NCBI GenBank assembly: GCA_017436305.1
Contig: JAFSDJ010000066.1
Location: forward strand, 1-64,000
DNA from: Lachnospiraceae bacterium
GTDB taxonomy: Bacteria > Bacillota > Clostridia > Lachnospirales > Lachnospiraceae
Length of the DNA stretch: 64,000 nt
Direction of reading: 5' to 3'
How positions within the stretch are numbered: position 1 is the first letter of the stretch; every line of letters begins with the position of its first letter. The translations under genes were made by a program, and so were the position numbers. Of the stretch, positions 8,892 to 17,195 are shown piece after piece. Below the pieces are notes generated by a model. The model ran no database searches. It worked only from the letters and a program-made list of their open reading frames with translations, and was not told where the DNA came from.

Positions 8892-8921
8892 TTTTTCTCC
8901 CTTCATAAATTTTATATTCTT

Positions 8922-8950
8922 AGTATAAGTAATATGTTTTCTTAATGCAA
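8922..8950 (-). promoter_or_regulatory. promoter of the secreted protein pair (TTGCAT-17-TATACT)
   Basis: Minus-strand -35 TTGCAT (8945-8950) and -10 TATACT (8922-8927) with a 17-nt spacer, about 30 nt before the start codon. A near-palindrome GGGATTTTTTGTAAATTCCC (8951-8970) abuts the -35 and could be an operator. Confidence 0.65.
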
Positions 8951-8986
8951 GGGATTTTTTGTAAATTCCCAGCGGACAAGCATACT

Positions 8987-9038
8987 AAAAAAAAACAAAA
9001 GACTATCCCATAGACAAATAAGCCAATCTGAATAGTCT
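8987..9038 (-). terminator. tpiA terminator
   Basis: AGACTAT (9000-9006) pairs with ATAGTCT (9032-9038) across a long 25-nt loop; on the minus strand the stem is followed by TTTGTTTTTTTTT. Placed about 80 nt after the tpiA stop. Confidence 0.7.
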
Positions 9039-9115
9039 CTTGTTATTTTGAAGTGCTTTGTTTATTATAAACAATTTTTCATTTTTATTTATAGTTCCTC
9101 ATTATAAAAAATTTA

Positions 9116-9865
9116 TTATTTATAATTAACAATTTTGCCGAAATCTGGTTTTAATGCTGCACCACCAACAAGACCACCGTCGATGTTTGGTTTTGCAAAT
9201 AATTCTGCTGCTGTAGAAGCATTTACTGAACCGCCGTACTGGATACGGATTGCTTCTGCTGTTGCTTCATCATAAACTTCAGCGATGCAAGCACGAATTG
9301 CTGCACAAACTTCTTCTGCCTGATCAGAAGTAGCTGTTTTACCTGTACCGATAGCCCAAATTGGTTCATAAGCGATTACAGCTGTTTTAGCCTGATCTGC
9401 TGTTACATTTAAGAAAGCAACTTTAATCTGCTGACGGATGAAATCAATTGTAACACCCTGTTCTCTCTGAGTTAAAGTTTCACCACAGCATACGATTGGA
9501 GTAATGCCATGTTCGAAAGCTTTTAATACTTTCTTGTTTACAGTCTCATCTGTTTCTGCGAAGTATTCTCTTCTTTCAGAATGTCCGATAATAACGTATT
9601 TAACTCCTACGTCAGTAAGCATTGCCGGAGAAATTTCTCCTGTGAAAGCGCCTTTTTCTTCAAAGTACATATTTTCTGCACCAATCTGAATGTTAGAGCC
9701 TTTTGCAGCTTCTAAAGCCGGGATAATATCAATAGCAGGCACACAGAAAACAACGTCTGCTTCATCTGTAGCTACTAATGGTTTTAATGTGTTAATTAAT
9801 TCTACTGCTTCGCTTGGAGTCATGTTCATTTTCCAATTTCCAGCGATAATTTTCTTTCTAGCCAT
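9116..9865 (-). CDS. tpiA: triosephosphate isomerase
   Basis: Interconverts dihydroxyacetone phosphate and glyceraldehyde 3-phosphate in glycolysis. The 249 residues match the family. Seen: GNWKMN with the catalytic Lys near the start, [11 protein letters not shown] with the catalytic His, and [14 protein letters not shown] with the catalytic Glu. The start is the ATG at 9865, with AAGGAG upstream and the normal [14 protein letters not shown] beginning; an upstream in-frame ATG would add an unrelated 20 residues. It is the last of gap, pgk and tpiA, with a hairpin-containing gap before it. Confidence 0.98.
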   Translation of the reverse strand: MARKKIIAGNWKMNMTPSEAVELINTLKPLVATDEADVVFCVPAIDIIPALEAAKGSNIQIGAENMYFEEKGAFTGEISPAMLTDVGVKYVIIGHSERREYFAETDETVNKKVLKAFEHGITPIVCCGETLTQREQGVTIDFIRQQIKVAFLNVTADQAKTAVIAYEPIWAIGTGKTATSDQAEEVCAAIRACIAEVYDEATAEAIRIQYGGSVNASTAAELFAKPNIDGGLVGGAALKPDFGKIVNYK

Positions 9866-9940
9866 TATAGTAAATCTCCTTTTTATTTTATATTGTGAAA
9901 ATGTCTGATTATCACACACTTTCACGATTTTTTATTTAAT

Positions 9941-9996
9941 GTAACAGTTCAGCCATAGCCTTTATAATGAGCTAATCACACTTGCCGAACTGTTAC
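9941..9996 (-). other. long hairpin in the pgk-tpiA spacer
   Basis: A 13-bp helix is formed by 9941-9953 and 9984-9996 with a 30-nt loop. On the minus strand the single irregular pair is G-U, so the helix is continuous in the sense RNA of the glycolytic genes, whereas on the plus strand it would be a mismatch. No U-run follows (ATTAAATAAAAAAT), so it is not an ordinary intrinsic terminator. A processing or mRNA-stability element is possible. Confidence 0.55.
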
Positions 9997-10027
9997 TATT
10001 TAGTAATCATATTTTAGTATTCAAAAA

Positions 10028-11251
10028 TTATTTGTCATCAGCTGCTGCTACACCCGGAAGCACTTTACCCTCTAAGAATTCAAGAGAAGCACCACCACCT
10101 GTAGAGATGTGAGACATCTTGTCAGCAAATCCTAACTGGTTAACTGCTGCTGCTGAGTCACCTCCACCGATGATTGTTGTAGCATCTGTTTCAGCTAAAG
10201 CTTCTGCTACTGCAATAGTACCTTTTGCTAGAACAGGGTTTTCAAATACACCCATTGGTCCATTCCAAACAACTGTTTTTGCAGATTTTACTGCATCAGC
10301 ATATAATTCTGCTGTTTTTGTTCCGATGTCAAGACCTTCCATGTCAGCCGGAATCTTGTCAGCGTCAACAACCTGAACTTCGATTTCTGCATCAATAGGA
10401 TTTGGGAAAGAAGCTGCAATCGTTGTATCAATTGGAAGTAATAATTTTTTACCAAGCTTTTCTGCTTTAGCCATCATTTCTTTACAGTAATCAAGTTTCT
10501 CATTGTCTACTAAGGAGTTACCAACTTCGTAGCCCTGAGCTTTTAAGAATGTAAAAGCCATACCACCGCCGATGATTAAAGTATCACATTTTTCAAGTAA
10601 GTTATTGATAACGTTTAATTTATCAGCAACTTTTGCGCCACCGAGGATCGCAACGAAAGGTCTTACAGGATTTTCTACTGCATTTCCTAAGAAATCGATT
10701 TCCTTCTGCATTAAGTAACCAACTGCACATTCGCCACCTTTTGCACGAACAACATCTGTAACACCTGCAACAGATGCATGAGCTCTATGAGAAGAACCGA
10801 AAGCATCACATACATAAGCATCGCAAAGATCTGCTAATTCTTTAGAGAACGCTTCACCGTTCTTTGTTTCTTCTGCGCCGCGGAAACGTGTATTCTGAAG
10901 TAATACTACATCTCCTTCTTTCATAGCTTCAACAGCTTTTGTAGCTTCTTCGCCTGTTACATTGTAATCAGCTACGAATACTACTTCTTTGCCTAATTTT
11001 TCAGAAAGTCTCTTTGCAACCGGTGCTAAAGATTCGCCTTCATTAGGACCGTTTTTAACTTTACCAAGGTGTGAGCAAAGGATTACCTTCCCACCATCAT
11101 TGATTAATTTTTCAATTGTAGGGAGTGCTGCTTTAATACGTGTTTCGTCTGTAATTTCACCATTTTTAAGTGGTACGTTAAAGTCGCATCTTACAAGAAC
11201 GCGTTTTCCGTTTACGTTGATATCATCAACTGATTTTTTGTTTAATGACAT
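10028..11251 (-). CDS. pgk: phosphoglycerate kinase
   Basis: Makes ATP from 1,3-bisphosphoglycerate in glycolysis. Length 407 residues, usual for the family. Seen: [14 protein letters not shown] (substrate-binding signature), [23 protein letters not shown], the MGVFE motif and the GGGDSAAAV nucleotide-binding glycine loop. ATG with AGGAGG 8 nt upstream. It lies 220 nt after gap, from which it is separated by a strong terminator, so it needs its own promoter or read-through; its leader is unusually structured. Confidence 0.98.
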   Translation of the reverse strand: MSLNKKSVDDINVNGKRVLVRCDFNVPLKNGEITDETRIKAALPTIEKLINDGGKVILCSHLGKVKNGPNEGESLAPVAKRLSEKLGKEVVFVADYNVTGEEATKAVEAMKEGDVVLLQNTRFRGAEETKNGEAFSKELADLCDAYVCDAFGSSHRAHASVAGVTDVVRAKGGECAVGYLMQKEIDFLGNAVENPVRPFVAILGGAKVADKLNVINNLLEKCDTLIIGGGMAFTFLKAQGYEVGNSLVDNEKLDYCKEMMAKAEKLGKKLLLPIDTTIAASFPNPIDAEIEVQVVDADKIPADMEGLDIGTKTAELYADAVKSAKTVVWNGPMGVFENPVLAKGTIAVAEALAETDATTIIGGGDSAAAVNQLGFADKMSHISTGGGASLEFLEGKVLPGVAAADDK

Positions 11252-11283
11252 TTTGTCTGCCTCCTAATTTTATTTTATATATT

Positions 11284-11345
11284 GAACAAAAGTTTGCCTT
11301 TCACGCTTTCGCGTCTCATTTTTCTAGCTGATATAGCTTTTGTTC
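11284..11345 (-). other. structured pgk leader, hairpin cluster
   Basis: The leader RNA of pgk can close a 9-bp outer stem (GAACAAAAG 11284-11292 with CTTTTGTTC 11337-11345) that encloses an ACGC-TTTC-GCGT tetraloop hairpin (11303-11314) and an AGCT/AGCT pair. The ribosome binding site lies just downstream of the outer stem. Structures are read directly; a regulatory role is inference. Confidence 0.5.
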
Positions 11346-11350
11346 CGCAC

Positions 11351-11380
11351 GCATATTTGTGCATCGTTAGCACAAAATGC
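11351..11380 (-). other. second hairpin of the pgk leader
   Basis: GCAT-a-TTTGTGC pairs with GCACAAA-ATGC, an 11-bp stem with one bulged base and a 7-nt loop. It is not followed by a U-run on either strand. It sits between the gap terminator and the outer pgk leader stem. Confidence 0.5.
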
Positions 11381-11408
11381 TTTTATTCGATAGGATTTCC
11401 CTATTGAT

Positions 11409-11440
11409 TAAAAAAGGGTCCGGTCCATAAGACCGGACCC
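11409..11440 (-). terminator. gap terminator
   Basis: Perfect 10-bp GC-rich stem (GGGTCCGGTC with GACCGGACCC), 5-nt loop, then TTTTTTAATC on the minus strand. Located about 30 nt after the gap stop codon. A textbook intrinsic terminator. Confidence 0.93.
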
Positions 11441-11471
11441 TGATAGGTCTTCTTTAAGCAGTTCGTATTAC

Positions 11472-12473
11472 TTATGCTAATTCAGCGAAGTATTTGATTG
11501 TACGAACCATCTGGCTTACATATGAGTTTTCATTGTCATACCAAGAAACAACCTGTACTAAGTTGTCTTCGCCAACCATTGTCTGAGTTGCATCGAATAA
11601 AGAACCATATGTCATACCAACGATATCGCTTGATACGATTTCGTCTTCGTTGTAACCGTAAGATTCTGTAGCTGCTGCTTTCATAGCTGCGTTGATTTCT
11701 TCCTTAGTTACAGATTTTTCAACAGTTGCAACTAAGATAGTTGTAGAACCTGTTGGGGTTGGTACACGCTGTGCGGAACCGATTAATTTACCATTTAATT
11801 CAGGAATAACTAAACCGATAGCTTTTGCAGCACCTGTTGAGTTAGGAACGATATTTACAGCGCCTGCACGGCTTCTTCTTAAATCGCCTTTTCTCTGTGG
11901 TCCGTCAAGGATCATCTGATCACCTGTGTAAGCATGAATTGTGCTCATGATACCAGATTTGATACCAGCTAAGTCATGAAGAGCTTTAGCCATTGGTGCT
12001 AAACAGTTTGTTGTACAAGAAGCTGCAGAGATAACTGTATCTTCTTTTGTTAATGTTGTGTGGTTTACATTGTAAACGATTGTAGGAAGGTCATTTCCTG
12101 CTGGAGCAGAGATAACAACTTTCTTAGCGCCTGCTTTAATGTGAGCAGAAGCTTTTTCTTTAGATGTATAGAAGCCTGTACATTCAAGTACAACGTCTAC
12201 ATCTAAATCTCCCCAAGGAAGTTCTTCAGCGTTAGCTTTTGCATAAATTTTGATTTCTTTTCCATCAACAGTGATAGAATCTTCACCAGCTGTTACTTTA
12301 TCAGCTAATGCATATTTACCCTGAGCTGAATCATATTTTAATAAGTGTGCCAGCATCTTTGGGCTTGTTAAGTCATTGATTGCTACTACTTCGTATCCTT
12401 CTGCACCGAACATCTGTCTGAATGCAAGACGACCAATACGACCAAAACCATTAATTGCTACTTTTACTGCCAT
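11472..12473 (-). CDS. gap: glyceraldehyde-3-phosphate dehydrogenase, NAD type
   Basis: Oxidises glyceraldehyde 3-phosphate with phosphate to 1,3-bisphosphoglycerate. Length 333 residues. Seen: Rossmann GFGRIGR at 9-15, NDL at 33-35 (pattern of NAD-specific glycolytic enzymes), active-site SAASCTTNC with C153, and the WYDNENSY motif near the C-terminus. ATG with AGGAGG upstream. It has its own promoter with palindromes near the expected transcription start and its own terminator, so it is probably regulated separately from pgk and tpiA. Confidence 0.98.
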   Translation of the reverse strand: MAVKVAINGFGRIGRLAFRQMFGAEGYEVVAINDLTSPKMLAHLLKYDSAQGKYALADKVTAGEDSITVDGKEIKIYAKANAEELPWGDLDVDVVLECTGFYTSKEKASAHIKAGAKKVVISAPAGNDLPTIVYNVNHTTLTKEDTVISAASCTTNCLAPMAKALHDLAGIKSGIMSTIHAYTGDQMILDGPQRKGDLRRSRAGAVNIVPNSTGAAKAIGLVIPELNGKLIGSAQRVPTPTGSTTILVATVEKSVTKEEINAAMKAAATESYGYNEDEIVSSDIVGMTYGSLFDATQTMVGEDNLVQVVSWYDNENSYVSQMVRTIKYFAELA

Positions 12474-12515
12474 TTTTTAGTTCCTCCTAAATAATGAATA
12501 TTTTTTATATTATTC

Positions 12516-12552
12516 TGTCAATCCAATGGTTTAGATTGACAAAATTTTGTCA
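12516..12552 (-). promoter_or_regulatory. operator candidate of gap
   Basis: Two overlapping symmetric elements: a perfect 16-bp palindrome TGACAAAATTTTGTCA (12537-12552) and an inverted repeat TGTCAATC (12516-12523) with GATTGACA (12534-12541). The three TGTCA half-sites follow the -10 of the gap promoter, where a repressor would block initiation or elongation. The regulator is not identified (CggR-like or another sugar-responsive factor would be candidates). Confidence 0.55.
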
Positions 12553-12560
12553 GCAGGATT

Positions 12561-12589
12561 ATTTTACCTAATTTGTCCTAAAAATTCAA
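12561..12589 (-). promoter_or_regulatory. gap: gap promoter (TTGAAT-17-TAAAAT)
   Basis: Minus-strand -35 TTGAAT (12584-12589) and -10 TAAAAT (12561-12566) separated by 17 nt. This predicts a leader of about 80 nt that begins within the palindromic operator region. Confidence 0.6.
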
Positions 12590-12705
12590 GATGTATTTTA
12601 AAAATATTTTATTTTGTGTGATTTTTTATAGTAGTTTTAGTGTAGCTTTACAATTCTATAACATTTTTTCCGGAAAAATTGGAAGTTATTCCTCTATCTC
12701 ACTTC

Positions 12706-12734
12706 TTGTACTACCCTTCAATTCGTGCTATTCT
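12706..12734 (+). promoter_or_regulatory. weak promoter candidate for the PHP phosphatase
   Basis: TTGTAC (12706-12711) and TATTCT (12729-12734) with a 17-nt spacer, 30 nt before the start codon. The match is moderate. A perfect palindrome TTTTTCCGGAAAAA lies at 12665-12678. Confidence 0.35.
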
Positions 12735-12763
12735 AAATTGAAAAACAAAACAGGAGGCATCTT

Positions 12764-13585
12764 ATGATAAAAGCAGATTATCATTTACATAGTATTTTTT
12801 CCGGAGACGGACTATTTCCTTTAGAAGACATGGTAAAAAAAGGAATAGAACTTGAACTTAAATCAATTTGTATTACAGAACACATGGATTATTTTTATAA
12901 AGATGAAGCCGGAAATATATCAGATGAGTTTATTTTAGAAACTGACTCTTACAAAAAAGAGCTTTTTCGTCTGAAAGAAAAATATGCTGATAAAATAGAA
13001 CTTCTTTTTGGTATAGAGCTGGGGCTTCACCCAACTGTTGTCTCCAAAAACGAAGCACTCATAAACTCCTATCCCTTTGATTTTGTCATTGGTTCTTCTC
13101 ATATGTGCCATGACAGTGATCCTTATTTTCCTGTGTTTTATGAAAATCGCACTGACAAGGAAGCCTATAGAGAATATTTTCTTTCTTTGATGGAAAATGC
13201 CCAGGGTTTCTCAAATTATGATGTATATGGTCATCTGGACTATGTAGTACGCTATGGAAAAACAAAAAATAAGGACTACCGTTACCATGACTATCAAGAT
13301 ATATTTGATAATTTACTCCGATATTTAATTGAACACGGAAAAGGAATTGAATGTAATACAGGCGGGCTTAATCCAAAATATCAGTTAGGCACCACCAACC
13401 CCTGTCCTGAAATTATAAAACGTTATAAAGAACTTGGAGGTGAAATTATTACCATAGGCTCTGATGCTCATCGACCTGAACATATGTGTTACGGATTTGA
13501 AACAGCTTCTGATATTTTAAAAGACTGTGGTTTTCGTTATTACACTGTTTTTAAAAATAGAAAACCAGAATTTTTACCTTTATAA
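12764..13585 (+). CDS. PHP-domain phosphatase, histidinol-phosphatase (HisJ) family
   Basis: Predicted metal-dependent phosphoesterase of 273 residues. The PHP fold shows the N-terminal DYHLHS metal-binding motif, CITEHMD, a FDFVIGSSHMCH block, VYGHLDYVVRYG, and the C-terminal GSDAHRPEH. This set fits the HisJ histidinol-phosphate phosphatase family, but it is not in a his operon, and PHP proteins act on several phosphomonoesters, so the substrate is not certain. Start ATG with AGGAGG. It is transcribed divergently from gap and ends at a strong bidirectional terminator. Confidence 0.88.
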   Translation: MIKADYHLHSIFSGDGLFPLEDMVKKGIELELKSICITEHMDYFYKDEAGNISDEFILETDSYKKELFRLKEKYADKIELLFGIELGLHPTVVSKNEALINSYPFDFVIGSSHMCHDSDPYFPVFYENRTDKEAYREYFLSLMENAQGFSNYDVYGHLDYVVRYGKTKNKDYRYHDYQDIFDNLLRYLIEHGKGIECNTGGLNPKYQLGTTNPCPEIIKRYKELGGEIITIGSDAHRPEHMCYGFETASDILKDCGFRYYTVFKNRKPEFLPL

Positions 13586-13612
13586 TTTTTTTTAGAAAAC
13601 TTCACACATGAA

Positions 13613-13660
13613 CTAAAAAAAACAAAGAGAGAGGTCATTTAACTTTTGACCTTTCTCTTT
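13613..13660. terminator. bidirectional terminator between convergent genes
   Basis: A 14-bp stem (13624-13637 with 13647-13660) and a 9-nt loop. The plus strand continues with TTTAATT, the minus strand with GTTTTTTTTAG. It serves the PHP gene (plus) and the unknown 176-residue gene (minus). Confidence 0.88.
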
Positions 13661-13679
13661 TTAATTGATGCTAATTTTA

Positions 13680-14210
13680 TTAACTTTCACACATTACAAT
13701 AATCCTGTCCGGCGTTGTCTGTGCGGGTATACTTCTCGTGGTAGTACCATAAAATACAATAAGATTTTTATTGGCAGGATTGCCTAAAAAAGTCTGGTTA
13801 TTTTTTGTTACTATCTGGGTATTGGATCCAATATTTAATCTGAGGGAAGCCTCCTGATTTAAAAGAATGTAGTTAAAATATCCTGCAATTACGTTTATTC
13901 CTTCTATCTTTTGGGTTACAATGGCTGCCTGATATCTGGGCGGATAAATCAGTGGTACTGGTAGATTTCCATCATAAAAAAAGATTACCTCAAGCCCCTC
14001 GTAAAGAGTAATCATATCTACTACATAGGTATCCGGAGATACAACGAAATTAGCAATATTTCCATCGAAATCTTCTACCGTCACAAGCATGGAACAGCCT
14101 CTATTTCTCGGGCGATTTGTTTCAAAAGTGTTAATTTCAATAACTGTTCCTTCAAAGGAAATATAATTAGTTCTGCTTCTCTGACCATTTTGATTAAAGT
14201 TTATATCCAT
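13680..14210 (-). CDS. conserved-looking protein of unknown function
   Basis: I cannot assign this 176-residue protein. It has no signal peptide or membrane segment and appears all-beta, with blocks such as FEGTVIEINTFE, RGCSMLVTVEDFDGN, NFVVSPDTYVVD, LPVPLIYPPRYQA and the C-terminal TTTRSIPAQTTPDRIIVMCE. ATG with GGAAG upstream. It follows mnmA by 89 nt, in which a -10-like TATAAT occurs (14270-14275), so it may have its own promoter. The regular beta pattern suggests OB-like barrels, but that is only an impression. Confidence 0.7.
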   Translation of the reverse strand: MDINFNQNGQRSRTNYISFEGTVIEINTFETNRPRNRGCSMLVTVEDFDGNIANFVVSPDTYVVDMITLYEGLEVIFFYDGNLPVPLIYPPRYQAAIVTQKIEGINVIAGYFNYILLNQEASLRLNIGSNTQIVTKNNQTFLGNPANKNLIVFYGTTTRSIPAQTTPDRIIVMCES

Positions 14211-14299
14211 ATTTCTTCCATTTTATCCAGCTTACCAAGTGGATTTTCCTTATTCAAAGCACTTTATATATTATATGCAAAAATGGAATCTTCGTTCTT

Positions 14300-15397
14300 C
14301 TACTTCAAAATAGTGCCACCGCCCAAAACGTATTCCCCTTCATAAAATACTACTGCCTGCCCTGGGGTAATGGCGCGTACCGGCTTTTCAAAGGTGCATT
14401 TTATCTTATCCTCTTCTATCTGCTCTATTTGGCACCATTCGCCTTTATGACTGTATCGAATCTTAGCAAGGACTCTTCTTTTCCCTTCTAACTTTTCAAT
14501 AGACATGAAATTTAAGTTAGCACACACTAACTCGCTAGAAAATACATCTTCGTTTTCTCCGATAACAACTTCTCCGGTCTCCGGCCTGATTTCTGTAACA
14601 AATACAGGGTGTCCCATAGCCAGATTCAACCCTTTTCTCTGTCCGATAGTATAATGGGTAATCCCTTTGTGTGGACCTATGATTTCTCCGGCCTTCGTAA
14701 CGAAATTTCCGGGTTTTGGCATTCTTTTCAAAAGCTCTTTGTCCGTTGCTGCTTCCCTTTCAATGAAACCTGCATAATCTTTGTCTGGGATAAAACAGAT
14801 TTCCTGACTGTCCGGTTTATTAGCCACAGGCAACTGGAGTCTGTTTGCCAGTTCACGGATTTCATCTTTTGTGTACTCTCCTACCGGCATCAATGTATGA
14901 GACAGTTGAAACTGTGTCAGGTTGTAAAGGGCGTAAGTCTGGTCTTTTGCACTTGTTTTGGACATGCGAAGTGAATATCTTCCGTTGTTCAGTCTGTCAA
15001 TTCTTGCATAGTGTCCTGTTGCGATGTAATCAGCGCCTATATCCATACTTCTTTTTAATAGAGATTCCCATTTTACGTAACGATTACAGGCGATACATGG
15101 GTTTGGTGTACGTCCTTTTATATATTCTTCTACAAAGTAATCCATAACCTTGCATTTAAATTCATTTTTAAAATTCATAACATAATAAGGAATTTCCAAA
15201 GCTTGTGCCACACGTCTTGCATCATCCACAGCACTTAATCCACAGCAGCCCCCGTTTTCTTCTAAAGAAACCTGGGTTTCATCCTGCCATATTTGCATGG
15301 TAACTCCAATTACGTCATATCCTTGTTCTTTTAATAAAAAGGCTGCCACAGAGGAGTCTACTCCTCCGGACATGCCTACTACAACTTTTTTCTTCAT
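14300..15397 (-). CDS. mnmA: tRNA-specific 2-thiouridylase MnmA
   Basis: Inserts sulfur at C2 of the wobble uridine (U34) of Lys, Glu and Gln tRNAs, using ATP and sulfur from a cysteine desulfurase. Length 365 residues. Seen: PP-loop MSGGVDSS at 9-16, catalytic cysteines in NPCIACN (C101) and QEICFIP (C201), and the C-terminal [16 protein letters not shown] barrel. Follows iscU by 11 nt and nifS in one operon, a natural grouping since NifS supplies the sulfur. Confidence 0.97.
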   Translation of the reverse strand: MKKKVVVGMSGGVDSSVAAFLLKEQGYDVIGVTMQIWQDETQVSLEENGGCCGLSAVDDARRVAQALEIPYYVMNFKNEFKCKVMDYFVEEYIKGRTPNPCIACNRYVKWESLLKRSMDIGADYIATGHYARIDRLNNGRYSLRMSKTSAKDQTYALYNLTQFQLSHTLMPVGEYTKDEIRELANRLQLPVANKPDSQEICFIPDKDYAGFIEREAATDKELLKRMPKPGNFVTKAGEIIGPHKGITHYTIGQRKGLNLAMGHPVFVTEIRPETGEVVIGENEDVFSSELVCANLNFMSIEKLEGKRRVLAKIRYSHKGEWCQIEQIEEDKIKCTFEKPVRAITPGQAVVFYEGEYVLGGGTILK

Positions 15398-15408
15398 ACA
15401 AAAATCCT

Positions 15409-15852
15409 TTAGTAATCTTCTTCCTCTTCTTCTTCACCTTCATGAATATCTGATTTTGGCTTTTCAAGTCCCTCGATTTTAATGCCGTTTTTTTCGGCAT
15501 AATCCCAAAGTGCTGCATGAATTGCCTCTTCGGCTAAAAGGGAGCAGTGAACCTTTACCGGTGGAAGCCCGTCTAATGCTTCCATAACAGCTTTATTTGT
15601 AATCTTCATGGCTTCCTCAATACTCTTTCCCTTTACCAACTCCGTTGCCATAGAACTGGTAGCTACTGCTGCACCACATCCAAAGGTTTTAAACTTCACA
15701 TCCTGTATAATCTGGTTTTCATCTATATCTAAAAAGATTCTCATAATGTCACCACATTTGGCATTACCAACTGTACCTACTCCACTGGCATTTTCGATTT
15801 CTCCTACATTTCTTGGATTCTGAAAATGATCCATTACTTTTTCTGAATACAT
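15409..15852 (-). CDS. iscU: iron-sulfur cluster scaffold, NifU/IscU type
   Basis: Scaffold on which Fe-S clusters are assembled with sulfur from the neighbouring desulfurase. Its 147 residues contain the three cluster-binding cysteines: C33 in NAKCGD, C59 in FGCGAA and C103 in [12 protein letters not shown]. The C-terminus carries an acidic tail ([10 protein letters not shown]) unusual for the core domain. ATG with AGGAGG. Located between nifS and mnmA, with 25 and 11 nt spacing. Confidence 0.95.
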   Translation of the reverse strand: MYSEKVMDHFQNPRNVGEIENASGVGTVGNAKCGDIMRIFLDIDENQIIQDVKFKTFGCGAAVATSSMATELVKGKSIEEAMKITNKAVMEALDGLPPVKVHCSLLAEEAIHAALWDYAEKNGIKIEGLEKPKSDIHEGEEEEEEDY

Positions 15853-15877
15853 GTTATTCCTCCTATATTTCTATCGC

Positions 15878-17062
15878 TTACTTTTCCTGCTTTTTTATAA
15901 AGTCCTCATAAAGAGGTGACATATTTCTCAAATCCTCAATAATTTTCTTCAAGTTCTCTACTACATAGTCCATTTCTTCCATGGTGTTTTCGTATCCAAC
16001 GGTTATTCTTAAAGAACCATGTGCAATTTCATGAGGAAGTCCAATTGCTAAAAGCACGTGCGAAGGATCTAAAGAGCCTGATGTACATGCCGAACCACTT
16101 GATGCGCAGATTCCTGCAAAATCCAGTTTAATTAGCATGGACTCCCCTTCAATAAACCGAAAACTAAAGTTCACATTATTGGATAACCTCAGCTCCCTGT
16201 GACCATTTAGTCTGCAATACGGGATTTCTTTCTGAATTTTTTCAATAAGGTAATCTCTTAACTGAGTTTCCTTTTTATTTCGTTCTTCCAAGTTAGCAAA
16301 GGCTAACTCCACAGCTTTTCCAAAACCAACAATACCTGTTACATTTTCCGTGCCGGCTCTCCTGCTTCTTTCCTGTGCACCACCATGAACAAAGGAACGA
16401 ATTTTAACACCTTTTCTAATATACATAAAGCCAATACCCTTTGGACCATTCAACTTATGTCCGCTGGCACTTAACATATCAATATTATATTCATCCACAT
16501 TAATTGGAACATGTCCATATGCCTGTACTGCATCTGTATGGAATAGTATGCCCCTTTCTCTTGCAATGTTACCAATTTCTTTAATAGGCTGAATTGTTCC
16601 AATCTCATTATTGGCAAACATAATGGAAATTAAAATAGTATCTTCCCTGATTGCCTCTTTTAACTGTTCCAGCTTAACAACTCCATACTCATCTACATCC
16701 AGATAGGTAATTTCATAACCTTTTTTCTCCAATGCTTCGCATGTGTGAAGAATTGCGTGATGCTCAATTTTGGAAGTAATAATGTGCTTTCCTTTATTTC
16801 CATAAGCTTCTGCTGTTGCCTTTAATGCCCAGTTGTCAGACTCTGAACCGCCTGCTGTAAAGTAAATTTCATTAGACTTAGCACCTAAAGAATTTGCAAT
16901 TTTTTCTCTGGCATCTGCTATTGCCTTTTTAGACTCCGCCGCAAAGGAATAAATGCTGCTTGGATTCCCAAAAAAATTCGTAAAATAAGGAAGCATCGCT
17001 TCCACTACTTCAGGTGCAGTCTTTGTTGTTGCTGCATTGTCCAGATAAATTAATTTATCCAT
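15878..17062 (-). CDS. nifS: cysteine desulfurase, NifS/IscS family
   Basis: PLP enzyme that removes sulfur from cysteine for Fe-S clusters and tRNA thiolation. The 394 residues show YLDNAATT at the start, the PLP lysine in SASGHKLNGPKG and the active cysteine in SSGSACTSGSLDPSHVL (class I type loop). The ATG at 17062 is preferred: AGAGGTGA is well placed, while a TTG one codon earlier is too close to it. First gene of nifS-iscU-mnmA. Confidence 0.96.
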   Translation of the reverse strand: MDKLIYLDNAATTKTAPEVVEAMLPYFTNFFGNPSSIYSFAAESKKAIADAREKIANSLGAKSNEIYFTAGGSESDNWALKATAEAYGNKGKHIITSKIEHHAILHTCEALEKKGYEITYLDVDEYGVVKLEQLKEAIREDTILISIMFANNEIGTIQPIKEIGNIARERGILFHTDAVQAYGHVPINVDEYNIDMLSASGHKLNGPKGIGFMYIRKGVKIRSFVHGGAQERSRRAGTENVTGIVGFGKAVELAFANLEERNKKETQLRDYLIEKIQKEIPYCRLNGHRELRLSNNVNFSFRFIEGESMLIKLDFAGICASSGSACTSGSLDPSHVLLAIGLPHEIAHGSLRITVGYENTMEEMDYVVENLKKIIEDLRNMSPLYEDFIKKQEK

Positions 17063-17195
17063 CAAATCACCTCTTATATGTTAATTTCCTAGTATATCAA
17101 TCAGAATACAAAAAAAGCATAGCACTACATTTTTGTTCTGTCAATAAATGGCATGGAATATATTGATTAATAACTCTCAATAAGGAGTTGCTCTA

